A DNA stretch of 64,000 bases from Stenotrophomonas oahuensis (GCF_031834595.1 NZ_CP115541.1:124001-188000); one strand, 5' to 3'; positions 1 through 9,090 are shown, numbered from the stretch's first letter. A program made the numbers and translations. The notes: generated by a model from the letters alone, not told the origin.

Positions 1-1146
1 CTGCGCGCCACCGTTGAGCGGACCAGCGCTGGTGGCCAGCAGCGCCAGGATGTGGCGACCCACTGCGTCGGCGGTCACGTTGGTGTCGGCCTGCGCCATC
101 ACCCCCTCGACGTACTCGCGCACCTGGGCGTTGCCCAAGTGCGGGGTCGCCATCGCCTGGATCTGAGTATTCCGCTCACGCAGCGCGGCCATTGCAGCCT
201 GCACAGGGTCGGCAGCGGCACCTACCGGTGCCGGGCTCACCGCAACGGGGGCGACCGGCGGCGTGGTGGTGGTGACGCCTGCCGGTGCCGGAGTCGAGCG
301 GCCGGCATTGGCGAGGATGTGGCGGTACTGCTGGTTCATGGTGGGATCCTCGATATGGCCGATCACGGCCGACTGGCTGACCTCAGAAAGAGAGGCGAAT
401 ACGGTGGGAGAAAGGGACGCGGCGATGTGGTGGCGCAGCTGGGCGACGACCGGCGATGCCGCGCCGTCGATGGACTGGAGGTAGCCACTGATGGCCACCG
501 CCGATGCACCGGCGAGGCGAGCGCTGGCCCCGCCGTCGGCATCGATCACCACATCGGCCAATCCGGCATCGACCGCTTGCGGGCCGGAGTACCAGTGATC
601 CACATCGTCGGTGAGCAGGCGCTCCATCTCTTCGCGCCGGCCGGAACGGGCTGCGTACGCCTCCAACATCGCGGTGGCGTGAGCATCGAGCGCATCAGCG
701 TTCTGGCGGAAGGCGGTGGCACTTCCTGCGGCCATGGTGCGGGGCGCATGAACCATAACCAGGGAGCTGGCATACACCCGGCGCTCATCGCCCGCCTGCA
801 AGATCAGAGACGCGATGGAAGCGGCCTGGCCTTCTACGGTCACGATTTTTCGGGCCGCATGAGACTTCAACGCATTGTGGATAGCCAGCCCATCGGCGAC
901 CACACCACCCACGCTGTTCAGCCTGACGTGAATGGTGGACGCGGTGATCTGCCCGATCTGTTCCACAAGCTCACTGGCCGATACCGATTCCTCGAACAGG
1001 AATCCGCCGATAGCGCCGTAGATCATTACGTCCGCCGTATCAGCCTCGGCCCGGACCTGATAAAGCGCCGGCCCCAGCTCAGCGTTGTTTCCTGCGTCAG
1101 CTCGGACGCAGCGTGCAATGGCAGCAGCCAACAGGCATGCGTGCAT
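1..1146 (-). CDS. ClpP-like prohead maturation protease (partial, runs off left edge)
   Basis: Seen: an open frame from ATG at 1146 to the window edge, 382 codons with no stop. Near residue 65 it has the beta-strand and turn of ClpP-like phage proteases (NSVGGVVADGLAIHNAL). Next comes VEGQAASIASLILQAGD, where the second Ser of AASIAS is the expected nucleophile, and LVMVHAP, which resembles the family's histidine segment. From about residue 275 the chain is Ala/Pro/Thr-rich, like a scaffold linker. The gene follows the portal stop by 2 nt, the usual place for the head protease. Known for the family: it cleaves scaffold and capsid during prohead maturation. Inference: the missing 3' part may continue into a scaffold or major-capsid region. 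Confidence 0.85.
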   Translation of the reverse strand, partial: MHACLLAAAIARCVRADAGNNAELGPALYQVRAEADTADVMIYGAIGGFLFEESVSASELVEQIGQITASTIHVRLNSVGGVVADGLAIHNALKSHAARKIVTVEGQAASIASLILQAGDERRVYASSLVMVHAPRTMAAGSATAFRQNADALDAHATAMLEAYAARSGRREEMERLLTDDVDHWYSGPQAVDAGLADVVIDADGGASARLAGASAVAISGYLQSIDGAASPVVAQLRHHIAASLSPTVFASLSEVSQSAVIGHIEDPTMNQQYRHILANAGRSTPAPAGVTTTTPPVAPVAVSPAPVGAAADPVQAAMAALRERNTQIQAMATPHLGNAQVREYVEGVMAQADTNVTADAVGRHILALLATSAGPLNGGAQ

Positions 1147-1148
1147 GG

Positions 1149-2681
1149 TTATTCGCTCCTGGAAAGATCGTGCTGCAGCGAGGCCACTACTCGGGCACGG
1201 GCTTCAGCGCTGGTGGTGGATGCCGGCGGCATCAGGTCGCGGTTCTGCTCCTGCCAGTCTTCGCGCTGGCGCAGGACCTCTACGGGATTGTTCCCGTACT
1301 GCAGGGTGTTCTGCTGCGGCGAGACCCAACCGCGATCTTCTGCCTCGCCTCGGGCGTAGGCTTCCTTCAGTGGGTCGATCCACGGCATGACCGGTCGCAC
1401 GTAGGTTGATGCTGCCAGGTTGCGCAACGTCCAGCCGCGAGGCAGCTTCACACGGCCGGCCAGAACGCAGGCCTGGACGAAGCGCACGCGCTGGGGACGC
1501 ACACTGAGCGCGATGAAGCGCTCAGCTAGCATCAAGTAGCTGCCCCATTTCTCCACCAGCTCCTGGCGCTGCGCCGAGTAGGTGCCGTTGTAGTCCAGCG
1601 AAAGGCTGGAGTAGCTGACGCCAATGCCGCCGGCGGCGGCCCGCAGCTGCTCCTTTCGCCACGTCGCGGCATTGGGGTTCGGCCGGTCGGTCCCAAGACT
1701 CTCAATCGACTCCCCGGGCAGCAGGTCATCATAAATTGCACCGGGAGCCAAGCGCAGCTCGCGCACCGGAACTCCGTCCTGAATCAGGGCGTTTCCACCC
1801 AAGTCACCGGAGTAGGCCTCACCCGATCCCTTCTTGATCTGGAAGGTCATGGAGGCGGCGACCTTGGCCGCGATGCGCTCGGACTCTTCGTAGTCCTTCA
1901 CGTCCTCAAAGCGCGACATCGCGCTGGCGAAGACGCTCAACCCTCGCACCTGGTGCAGTCGTTTGACCAGGGCAATTCGGTGCATGAACTCGGCTGAAAC
2001 ACGCTTTGTCTCGGTGCGACTCCCAGTCGGGTCGCCCGGATGCCGCTTAAATACGTGGTAGGCAATCGGCTTGCCCCATCCATTACATTCGACCCCCTGG
2101 CTGATGTTCCGCGCCGGATCGTTGAAGTCCAACGGGACAAGATCAGCCTCCAGCATCTCAATGCTGTACGGCACGCCAGTGCCGTGCTCCAGATACTGCA
2201 CCGGACCGATCAAGTCCTGGTAGAAGGCGTCTCCGTCGCGGAACCAGCTACGCGCCAGCAGCTGCTGGCACATGCCGTAGTCGTGAGTACCCGTGACTTC
2301 AGGGGCATCCCACCATTCGTCCCAAAGCTCATCCAGCTGCAGAGCAAGCTCGCGATTGATGGCTTGACCTGGCAGGCGAGGCGCGGACAAGACGTCGATA
2401 CCGGAGCCGACAGTGTTCTGCACCAACACATTCAAGGCGTTATCGGCCAGATCCAGATCGCGCTCAAGGTGACGTGCCTGGTCGCGCAGCTGGCGAGCAT
2501 CCATGCCCGCGATGGCATTACCGCTGCCCCAGTCGCGAGCAAGCTTGCGATTGCGCGACGGGCGGGTGACCTCATGTGCACGCGCCAGAACAGGCGCGAG
2601 CTGTGCACGTGCAGTTGCGAATGCGCGGTCGGCACCTAGTGCAGCCGCCAATCGCGTCTTCGCGGTAAGTGCGGACGACAT
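1149..2681 (-). CDS. Phage portal protein, lambda gpB family
   Basis: A 510-residue protein that would form the dodecameric portal ring at the packaging vertex. Family features seen include the N-terminal LARDWGSGNAIAGMDA region, the aromatic-rich WDEWWDAPEVTG stretch, and SYSSLSLDYNGTYSAQRQ, which closely matches lambda-type portals. ATG at 2681 is preferred over an upstream in-frame start at 2762 because it overlaps the gpW stop (ATGA) and removes an atypical basic extension. It lies between the gpW joiner and the protease, the canonical lambda head order. Length fits the family (about 480-540). Confidence 0.92.
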   Translation of the reverse strand: MSSALTAKTRLAAALGADRAFATARAQLAPVLARAHEVTRPSRNRKLARDWGSGNAIAGMDARQLRDQARHLERDLDLADNALNVLVQNTVGSGIDVLSAPRLPGQAINRELALQLDELWDEWWDAPEVTGTHDYGMCQQLLARSWFRDGDAFYQDLIGPVQYLEHGTGVPYSIEMLEADLVPLDFNDPARNISQGVECNGWGKPIAYHVFKRHPGDPTGSRTETKRVSAEFMHRIALVKRLHQVRGLSVFASAMSRFEDVKDYEESERIAAKVAASMTFQIKKGSGEAYSGDLGGNALIQDGVPVRELRLAPGAIYDDLLPGESIESLGTDRPNPNAATWRKEQLRAAAGGIGVSYSSLSLDYNGTYSAQRQELVEKWGSYLMLAERFIALSVRPQRVRFVQACVLAGRVKLPRGWTLRNLAASTYVRPVMPWIDPLKEAYARGEAEDRGWVSPQQNTLQYGNNPVEVLRQREDWQEQNRDLMPPASTTSAEARARVVASLQHDLSRSE

Positions 2682-2896
2682 CAGGTCGTACCGCCGAAAT
2701 CGGCGTTCGCCCAGCGAGCACGCCGACCGCCGCTCGCCGCCCGCGTGACTGCCGCCTGCCACTCTTTTCGACCTACGCGAATCTCAGCCAGGTCTGCCCG
2801 CGTCAGCTGTCGCTCACCAAAACGATAGGTCTGTCCGAGCAGGACAGCCTTTTCGGCGGCAATGTAAGCATCCAGCATTTCTTGAGCAGTCTTCAT
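2681..2896 (-). CDS. Head-tail joining protein, gpW-like
   Basis: A 71-residue protein (lambda gpW is 68) starting MKTAQEMLDAYIAAEKAVL and continuing with GQTYRFGERQLTRADL. This is the gpW pattern: a helix, a short beta-hairpin holding G-Q/R-x-Y/V, then a second helix. The start at 2896 is chosen because an upstream extension to 2956 lacks the family N-terminus. The ATGA overlap with the portal gene indicates translational coupling. gpW docks below the portal after packaging. Upstream, 2897-2988 holds no recognisable gene. Confidence 0.82.
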   Translation of the reverse strand: MKTAQEMLDAYIAAEKAVLLGQTYRFGERQLTRADLAEIRVGRKEWQAAVTRAASGGRRARWANADFGGTT

Positions 2897-2988
2897 GACT
2901 GCATAGGCTAGAGGGTGGCCTGTCCAACAATTCAACAAAGTCGAGGACAGGCACATCTCTAAGTTGCTGATTTCTCAACGCGCGGAAA

Positions 2989-3321
2989 CTAATTTGTCTC
3001 CACATTCATTGAGTCGGCGGACACGTTCGCACCTTCCGGCTTTGGGAGGCCTCCTGGGAATAGTGCATGGAGCTTGGAACGCGACACGTCGAACTGTCTC
3101 ATAACGTGTTTCACGGGAATCCCCTTCCTCAGTTCCGCGCGAATCAAGTCCACCGGATAGGTCTTCTGCACCGCAGGAAAGTACGGTTGTTCGCCCGCGA
3201 AGCACTGCATAACTGAGTCTACAAAGGGCTGGGCCATACGCTCACTGATGCCGATGTCCGCGAGCATCGCCGCCAGAATTCGCTCCCGAAGTTCGTCACG
3301 CGTTTCTCGCCGTTTTGCCAT
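2989..3321 (-). CDS. Mor-like helix-turn-helix protein in the packaging cluster
   Basis: A 110-residue protein. The N-terminal half (ILAAMLADIGISERMAQPFVDSVM) and the short Tyr/Phe-containing turn FAGEQPYFPA resemble the dimerisation part of Mor/C family regulators. The C-terminal half (AELRKGIPVKHVMRQFDVSRSKLHALFP) reads as a helix-turn-helix. The ATG at 3321 overlaps the last base of the terL stop (TAATG), so it replaces the upstream ATG at 3333. Its place between terL and gpW is unusual for a Mor-type activator but is seen for small HTH proteins in packaging modules. Target unknown; family assignment is tentative. Confidence 0.6.
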   Translation of the reverse strand: MAKRRETRDELRERILAAMLADIGISERMAQPFVDSVMQCFAGEQPYFPAVQKTYPVDLIRAELRKGIPVKHVMRQFDVSRSKLHALFPGGLPKPEGANVSADSMNVETN

Positions 3322-5288
3322 TACAGACCCCATCCGTCACGCCCGAAACCTGCGCTGCGCGGCCGCGCACCGGAGCCACCATGCGCCGGCCGCTGACCGC
3401 CTGTTCCACGGGAATCCATAGTGCCCTGTCCTTGCGCATCGCCATGACTGTTCTTGGCACCCGCGTGTGTTCCACGGGAATCCGCACCCGCGCTTGCAAC
3501 TGCTGCTGCCAACTTTGCTTCCAATGCGTCCCAGTCGGACTTCGTAAATCGGTGCAGACGCACCTCCGCGTGATGCGCGGCGGCATAGGCGTACACCCAT
3601 GTGTCGAGCGGTTCATTGCGCGTGACCCGCTTCTCGAACCGGTTCTTGACCGGGTTGTAGACCTCCGACACCAGCCCAGGGAAGAACTCTTGCGGCAACT
3701 CATCACTGAAGCGCACCAGTCGCGCCTCGGCCTGCCGCTCGGCGTCGGCGGCCAACCGGCTATAGAGGTAGTGCTTGGCCGCCACGGTGCCAACATGATG
3801 AATCGTAATGCCGCGCTTGTCGGTGCGCTCCTTCCACGTCACGTCCGCCAGCTTGCCCTTGGAGAGGATGGGTGCGTTGTTGGGCACCGCACCGAAGATG
3901 CACATCACGCGGGTGATCTTGCGCTGGCGCACATAGTTCTTAACCGCCTCGGTGCGGTGGCCACCGGCGTCGACAGCCGTAGCCGATGGGCGCAGCTGCA
4001 CCCCATCCTCCCGTTCGATGGGACGGTTCAGCAGGTCCGTCAACGCCACCCACACATCTTCCTCGGCCGGGTCGCCAGCCAGCTCGACATAGTCCAGCGT
4101 CCAGGCGGTCATCCCCCGCCCCCAGCCCACCACGTGAACCGCAAGGCGATTGTCCTGGGTATCCACGCCCACAGTGATGGCCAGGACGCCGCGCGGCGCG
4201 TGGCGCAGCCGGTAGCCTTCGGCCCGGTCGGCGATCACGTTGTGCTTGACCGCCCGCATCTTGGGGTCTTCCCACGTCTCGGCCAGACGGTCGTTGACGA
4301 AGGTCTTCAGGGAGGCCGGATCGTTCTGCGCGTCCAGCCACTCGCGCACCAGGTCGATCCAGCGCGGCCCCAGGCCGAACTGGTAGTACAGGCAGTTGAT
4401 GTGATAACCGCGAATGGGTGAGTCCGGGTTGGCAGGCACCCAGCGGCCAGCGGCGATCATGTCGGCCTTGTGGTGCTCTTCGATACATGCCCCGCACTCG
4501 CTACAGGCGTACCAGGCATGTTTGGCGTCGGGCGACCAGTGCAGCCCGCTCCACTGCAGGTGCTGGAAGTGGCCACAGTGCGGGCACGGCAGGTGGTAAC
4601 GGCGTTGATCCGACTTTTCGTACAGCTTCGAGATCCGGCTCAGCCCGGTGATGCCGGGGGTGCTGATGTAGAGCCGCTTGTAGGTGGTCGGGAAGGACGA
4701 GGTGCGCCCGTCGAGCATCTTCACCGGGTCATCGCCGGTGAGCAGCACCTGCGGGGCTTCATCAATCTCATCCACCACCAGGTTCTTGACCGTGGTGGAT
4801 TTGAGGCGCTGCGGACTGCCCATGTGCTCTACGTAGAGCTGGCCACCTGCGAAGTCCTTGAAGGTGCGCTGGTTGGAGCTGTCGCGGCTGGCGGTACTGC
4901 TGAGGGCTTTGCGCACCGCCTTGCACACCTCGATCATCGGGTTGAGCTTCTGGTTCACCCACTTGTTCATGGACGCCTCGCCCGGCAGCGCATACATGAT
5001 CGGGGCCGGGGCGTAGTCCATCCAGTAGGCGATGGAATTGGTGGCGATCTGGCTCTTGCCGAACTGGATGGGGAACATGCAGGCCTGGTCGTGCACCGGA
5101 CTGCGCGCAGACATGTTGTCCATCGGCTCGCGCAGCGGCGGATTGCGGTCGGTCACCCAGCGGCCGGCCTTGCTGCTGCCCTTGGTGGACAGGCGCATAT
5201 GCTCATCGCACCACTGCGACACGGTCAGCGGGCGGCGCGGCTGCAGCGAGCGGGCGAGCACGGTGTGGATGCGGGCTTGGGCGGTCAT
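3321..5288 (-). CDS. terL: Large terminase subunit, GpA family
   Basis: A 655-residue ATPase/nuclease that cuts and pumps phage DNA. Seen: the N-terminal RPLTVSQWCDEHMRL, an adenine/Q-like segment FPIQFGKSQIATNS, the Walker B-like LVVDEIDEAP near residue 175, and STPGITGLSRI typical of GpA. A zinc-finger-like CPHCGHF...CSEC follows near residue 235, then the nuclease-domain aspartate region ITVGVDTQDNRL near 370 and AVDAGGHRTEAV. The Gly/Ser/Arg-rich tail after about residue 600 is low complexity and is partly encoded by two copies of a 16-bp repeat (3402-3417 and 3468-3483). It overlaps terS by 4 nt, as expected for a coupled terminase pair. Confidence 0.95.
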   Translation of the reverse strand: MTAQARIHTVLARSLQPRRPLTVSQWCDEHMRLSTKGSSKAGRWVTDRNPPLREPMDNMSARSPVHDQACMFPIQFGKSQIATNSIAYWMDYAPAPIMYALPGEASMNKWVNQKLNPMIEVCKAVRKALSSTASRDSSNQRTFKDFAGGQLYVEHMGSPQRLKSTTVKNLVVDEIDEAPQVLLTGDDPVKMLDGRTSSFPTTYKRLYISTPGITGLSRISKLYEKSDQRRYHLPCPHCGHFQHLQWSGLHWSPDAKHAWYACSECGACIEEHHKADMIAAGRWVPANPDSPIRGYHINCLYYQFGLGPRWIDLVREWLDAQNDPASLKTFVNDRLAETWEDPKMRAVKHNVIADRAEGYRLRHAPRGVLAITVGVDTQDNRLAVHVVGWGRGMTAWTLDYVELAGDPAEEDVWVALTDLLNRPIEREDGVQLRPSATAVDAGGHRTEAVKNYVRQRKITRVMCIFGAVPNNAPILSKGKLADVTWKERTDKRGITIHHVGTVAAKHYLYSRLAADAERQAEARLVRFSDELPQEFFPGLVSEVYNPVKNRFEKRVTRNEPLDTWVYAYAAAHHAEVRLHRFTKSDWDALEAKLAAAVASAGADSRGTHAGAKNSHGDAQGQGTMDSRGTGGQRPAHGGSGARPRSAGFGRDGWGL

Positions 5289-5926
5289 TCGGCCACCGCC
5301 GATGCTGCGACGCGGAAGCCCCGGCTCATCTCTTCCAGGGCGTGACTGACCTCATTCCAGATCAGCTCCCGGCAGCGGGCCTCATCGCTGGTGGCGGCCA
5401 GCTGCGGTGCCAGCGTGTCGGCCATGCGCTCCAGTTCCACGCGAATCGCCGTGGCCGCCTCGGCCAGTTCGTGCTCGACCTGGGCGGCGTCGAGCAGTTT
5501 GCCCATGCTGACCTCGTAATCGCGGGCAGCGGCCTTGGCATCGATCTCGGCCTTGTCCGCCAGCGCCTTGGCCTTGCGCTTGGCATCGGGCGTTGCCGGA
5601 GCGGCGGGACCCTCCCCGCCCTCCCCGCTGTCGGCGCTGTCGGCGCTGTCGCCATCGGCATCCAGGTCATCGCCCTCTGCGTCAGCCCCTTCCCCCGCCC
5701 CCGCCAGCGAAGAACCCCGCGCCTGCGCATGGCGGGCGGCGACGGCGCTGTACGCTGGATCCTGGGTCTGGGCGTACAGCGCCAGGGAGGCGTCGCGCAG
5801 ATAGCCCTTGCCGTCTTCGGCGCTGACCAGGCGGCCCTTCTTCTTCAGCTCCACGATGTAGGACGGCCGACAGCCAATCAGCACCGCCAGCTCCTTGCCC
5901 GTGACCTGTACGTCCTCAGAAGCCAT
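5285..5926 (-). CDS. terS: Small terminase subunit (DNA-recognition), Nu1-like
   Basis: A 213-residue protein immediately upstream of terL, sharing an ATGA overlap. The N-terminus (VTGKELAVLIGCRPSYIVELKKKGRLV) is a winged-HTH of the Nu1/DUF1441 type that recognises the phage packaging site. Residues 65-110 form an Ala/Gly/Asp/Ser-rich linker. The rest is helical (AEIDAKAAARDYEVSMGKLLDAAQVEHEL), likely for oligomerisation and TerL contact. The DNA just upstream of its start carries clustered inverted copies of a 9-mer, a plausible binding target. Function rests on position plus the HTH and length. Confidence 0.85.
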   Translation of the reverse strand: MASEDVQVTGKELAVLIGCRPSYIVELKKKGRLVSAEDGKGYLRDASLALYAQTQDPAYSAVAARHAQARGSSLAGAGEGADAEGDDLDADGDSADSADSGEGGEGPAAPATPDAKRKAKALADKAEIDAKAAARDYEVSMGKLLDAAQVEHELAEAATAIRVELERMADTLAPQLAATSDEARCRELIWNEVSHALEEMSRGFRVAASAVAE

Positions 5927-5989
5927 CTACAGCCTCCCCTTCCATTTTTTTCAAAAGAGCAGTGACAGAAGAAAACGCGCGCGCGAGCG

Positions 5990-6251
5990 TGGGTGCGGGA
6001 CGTGCGGGAAGGCGTGCGGTCATGAGAATCCGCGAATCGCTTGCGCCGCCTGCGTTGTGCGGGACGTGCGGGACGTGCGGGCACCTATACGCGCGGGCGC
6101 ATGCATGAAGGCAGGCGGTCGTCGGGGCATCGCTACGCGCACGCCCGCGCAGGTGCGTTAGGGCAGTCCCGCACGTCCCGCACAGCCCTACTGCCACTAG
6201 GCCAAATGCCCGCACAGATGCCCGCACACCCTCCCGCACGTCCCGCACGTC
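5990..6251. repeat. Inverted clusters of a GTGCGGGAC iteron; candidate cos/pac or replication site
   Basis: The 339-bp space between primase and terS holds four clusters of one 9-mer. Two read GTGCGGGAC on the + strand (5993-6010 and 6057-6081); two read in the opposite direction (6166-6183 and 6233-6251), with degenerate copies at 6209-6230. The symmetry axis falls near 6122. An open leftward frame (5916-6269) crosses it, but the repeats fall in different phases of that frame, so the DNA rather than a peptide appears conserved. Location upstream of terS matches cos/pac sites of lambda-like phages; an origin next to the primase gene is the alternative. Confidence 0.6.
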
Positions 6252-6265
6252 ACTAGGCGAGCGAC

Positions 6266-8677
6266 TCATGCGCGCCCCCGGTAGTCGTTGAAGGCGTTGC
6301 GGAAGGCCACCAGTTCATCGCCCAGGAAGGCCTGCTCGCTGCGGTCGTCCTCCGGCTTGGTCGGGCCGAGCATCAAGAACCCGTGCGGGCCCAGGGTGTT
6401 CTGGCCCACGATGTAGCGCTTGCGTGCCCGGTCCGGGTGGAGGATCTGCCGCTTGCGCACCAGGGCGTTGACGAACTTGGGGTTGGGCGCGGGGCGCACG
6501 CCCTCCTTGTTGCACCAGACCTTGTAGAGCTCATACCACTCTTTGGACAGCGCCGGCCGGGGCTTCACGCCCGGGATGTCGTTGCCATAGAGCTCATCCA
6601 GGAACCGCTGCGGGCTGTCCTGGCTCAGACCGATCAGCTCGCGCTTGGCATCGGTCATCGGCGGATTGGTGCCGTTGGTGAACCCGGTCAGGTCCAGCCG
6701 CAACAGGTAGTCGTGCAAGGCGGCGGTGCCGCCGTTGCGGATCTCCTCCAACGCCTCTTCGTAGAACGCCTGTGTCAGCTTGTCCGGCGTCCAGATCACC
6801 GCGTGCCGGCGGTCGTCTTCTTCCAGCACGACCGGCATGGCCTCGTTGGACAGGAACACCAGGTTGGCGTGGTTGTCCTCTTCATAGGCCTGGATGTTCT
6901 TGGGGTTGATGCGGATCCGGTCGCCGGTGATCAGCGCCTTGAGCTTGTTCTTGAGGTGGTAGACCTCGGTGCGGGCGACCACTTCGTCGGCCAGCAGGAA
7001 CAGCTTGCGGCTGGCCCAGTCGTTGAACTTGTCTTCCAGCGCGGCCTGATCCAGCACCCGCCCATAGTCCCCGAACAGTTTCATGTACTCATCGAAGAAC
7101 ATGTTCTTGCCGGTGCCCTGCGGGCCGTGGATGACGATGGTGCTCTTCATCTTGGCCCCGGGGTGCTGCAACGGGTACGCCAGCCATTTCAGGACCCAGT
7201 CGTAGAGGGCCTTCTGGTTGGATTCGTTGCCGCACATGTGCCAGAGCAGGTGCAGCAGCTTGGAGCACTCACCGGCCCTGGGTGTCGTCGGCCAGCCGGC
7301 GAACAGGTTGCAGGTCACCCCTTCCTTGGTGCCGGAGGGATCGAAGTCGACCTCGCGCACGCGCACGATGGATCGGCCCGGGTGCTCCATCCAGGCCCGG
7401 TGCAGCTCGCGGCGCACGCAGGCATGGCCCATGTCGGCTAGGGCCATGAGCATGTGTTCTTTGTGATCGAACACCGTGCCGCCCTGCCCGTACACCAGCG
7501 CGAACCGCTCCAGCAGTTCGTCCAGAGAATCAATGGGCTTGAGCTTGGCTTTGCCCCCGTCCCCGGTGGTGGTGAGCAAAGGCGCGTAGTTTTCGCTACG
7601 GGGACGCCACGAAAGCTCCGTGATGCGGGCCTCGACCTGGCTGCGCACGACGTGCAGGCCTTCGAGCACGTGCAGGTCGTTGAAGTCGCTGATCTTGCGA
7701 CCGGTGTCGATGAAGCGCTCGCGCCGGTCTTCTTCGTCGGCGAAGCTGGGCAACAGCACCGCCCCGCCCACGTCCATCGCCGCCGCTTCCGCGCCGAGCA
7801 GGCCGGCGTTGGACGCACCGTGCGATTCGCCGCAGGTCGGACAGATCTCCGGGGCGTCGGCCAGCACCAGGCGCGACTTGCAGCGTCGGCACTTCTGCAG
7901 CACGTCATCATCACCGCAGACCAGCACCTTGGCGCTGCGATACCGCTTTGCCAAGGACGCAGCGACCGGCATCAGGTTGCCGGCATCGAACGCCACGGCT
8001 ACCGGGTAGCCGGTTGCCATGTGCAGCGTCGAGGCCGTGGCATATCCTTCGGCTACCAGCAGGATCCACTGCGGTGTGCCACCGATCAGGTGGAAGTGGC
8101 CCTTCTTGGCCAGGCCCGGCGGCCAGAATTCTTTGGCCGGTTTGTTGCTGGCCTTGGCCTGCTTGGCACTGCGCAGCACCTGCAGGCCGTGCACGGAGCC
8201 GTTCGGGTCCAGCAGCGGCACCAGCGCAACACTGCTTCGACCGTACCGCAGCCCAAATGCCTGCACCGCCTTGTCGACCAGGTAGTCGGCCTCGCCCTCG
8301 GGCAGTGCCCTGTTCCAGGCCGCCGTCGCCCGCGCCGCCGCGCGCCGGTTCTGCTCCAGGCGCGCCGCTTCGGCCCTGCGGCGGTCCTCGGCCAGCCGGC
8401 GCTTGAGCGCCTCACGCTGCTCCTGGCTGAAAGCGCTGTCACGCTTGTGCAGTTCGACCTTCTGCGCGCCGTTGTCGTTGCCGTGCCAAACGCCGAAGGT
8501 GCCGACGATCAGCGTGTCGCCGCTGCTGGTGTTGAGTTCATGCAGCACGTACCAGCCCCGACGCTCGCGTGACCCTTCAATCCGGCAGCGCACCATGCGT
8601 CCGCTGGTGTCCAAGGTGTCGAGAATCAGGCCAGCTGCAGTGAGCTGACCGAGCACATCAGTGTAATTGGCAGACAT
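6266..8677 (-). CDS. Phage primase-helicase (Toprim plus DUF5906-type SF3 helicase)
   Basis: An 803-residue replication protein. The N-terminal half has a Toprim-like domain: LLVAEGYATASTLHMATG supplies the acidic Glu and AVAFDAGNL follows; a CRRC...CPTCG zinc element lies near residue 265. The C-terminal half is an SF3-like helicase with Walker A GPQGTGKN near 515 and Walker B-like KLFLLADEV near 555. Family role: primes and unwinds phage DNA. The start codon directly follows the stop of the upstream small gene (TGAATG), and its stop overlaps an ATG at 6269. It is the main early gene of the leftward arm. Confidence 0.92.
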   Translation of the reverse strand: MSANYTDVLGQLTAAGLILDTLDTSGRMVRCRIEGSRERRGWYVLHELNTSSGDTLIVGTFGVWHGNDNGAQKVELHKRDSAFSQEQREALKRRLAEDRRRAEAARLEQNRRAAARATAAWNRALPEGEADYLVDKAVQAFGLRYGRSSVALVPLLDPNGSVHGLQVLRSAKQAKASNKPAKEFWPPGLAKKGHFHLIGGTPQWILLVAEGYATASTLHMATGYPVAVAFDAGNLMPVAASLAKRYRSAKVLVCGDDDVLQKCRRCKSRLVLADAPEICPTCGESHGASNAGLLGAEAAAMDVGGAVLLPSFADEEDRRERFIDTGRKISDFNDLHVLEGLHVVRSQVEARITELSWRPRSENYAPLLTTTGDGGKAKLKPIDSLDELLERFALVYGQGGTVFDHKEHMLMALADMGHACVRRELHRAWMEHPGRSIVRVREVDFDPSGTKEGVTCNLFAGWPTTPRAGECSKLLHLLWHMCGNESNQKALYDWVLKWLAYPLQHPGAKMKSTIVIHGPQGTGKNMFFDEYMKLFGDYGRVLDQAALEDKFNDWASRKLFLLADEVVARTEVYHLKNKLKALITGDRIRINPKNIQAYEEDNHANLVFLSNEAMPVVLEEDDRRHAVIWTPDKLTQAFYEEALEEIRNGGTAALHDYLLRLDLTGFTNGTNPPMTDAKRELIGLSQDSPQRFLDELYGNDIPGVKPRPALSKEWYELYKVWCNKEGVRPAPNPKFVNALVRKRQILHPDRARKRYIVGQNTLGPHGFLMLGPTKPEDDRSEQAFLGDELVAFRNAFNDYRGRA

Positions 8678-8872
8678 TCAGTAAGTTCCAGACCCGCTGT
8701 GTACCCGAGCAGTGCGCGCTTGATCACCCGCAAAACGCATGACCCAGGAGGACCCATCGACCGGCGCTCGTTCAGGTTCGACGTTCAGCTTCGAAGGCGC
8801 GACCGAACTGAATCGACGCGACCGCGTTTCCATTGCTCCCCGGGGGGAAGGGGCGCGATCAGGGCTCGCCAT
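8678..8872 (-). CDS. Small unknown prophage protein (64 aa)
   Basis: I do not recognise this product. The frame starts at ATG 8872, inside the 3' end of the preceding small gene (14-nt overlap), and its TGA abuts the primase ATG. This spacing is typical of coupled phage genes and is the main support. The sequence is rich in Arg, Ser and Pro, with no clear motif or membrane segment. It could also be an untranslated spacer. Confidence 0.4.
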   Translation of the reverse strand: MASPDRAPSPRGAMETRSRRFSSVAPSKLNVEPERAPVDGSSWVMRFAGDQARTARVHSGSGTY

Positions 8873-9089
8873 CGCGCAAGACCTCCAGCTGCAGGGAAGG
8901 TTGCCTCTGCTCCACAGATTGCAGCGCCGCCCAGGTGCGCTCGCGTTCGGCCAGCGCGGCATCACCGACTGGACCAGGCTCAGACCCGGACAGCAGCTGC
9001 TCGATCCGTTCAATCTCACGGCGCGCTGCCGCACTGACGATGCGCTTGCCGTGTGCACGTGGTGCCCGGGGTGCGCGGTAGGTGACCAT
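8859..9089 (-). CDS. Small unknown prophage protein (76 aa)
   Basis: The start at 9089 lies 1 nt after the stop of the CII-like gene, indicating co-transcription in the leftward early operon. The protein has a basic N-terminus (YRAPRAPRAHGKRIV) followed by an amphipathic helix (AARREIERIEQLLSG) and a second helix (AALAERERTWAALQSVEQ). No family recognised. The helical, charged makeup and tight spacing make it a likely genuine gene. Confidence 0.55.
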   Translation of the reverse strand: MVTYRAPRAPRAHGKRIVSAAARREIERIEQLLSGSEPGPVGDAALAERERTWAALQSVEQRQPSLQLEVLRDGEP

Positions 9090-9090
9090 G

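Noticed and set aside
52..1359. Rightward 435-codon frame at the left edge
   Set aside because: The leftward strand encodes a recognisable ClpP-like protease whose frame is open to the edge; the rightward one has no motif.
5916..6269. Leftward 117-codon frame between primase and terS, beginning in an ATGA overlap
   Set aside because: The 9-mer repeats fall in different phases of this frame and the product is Arg/Cys/His repeats without fold; the DNA site explanation is better, although translation cannot be fully excluded.
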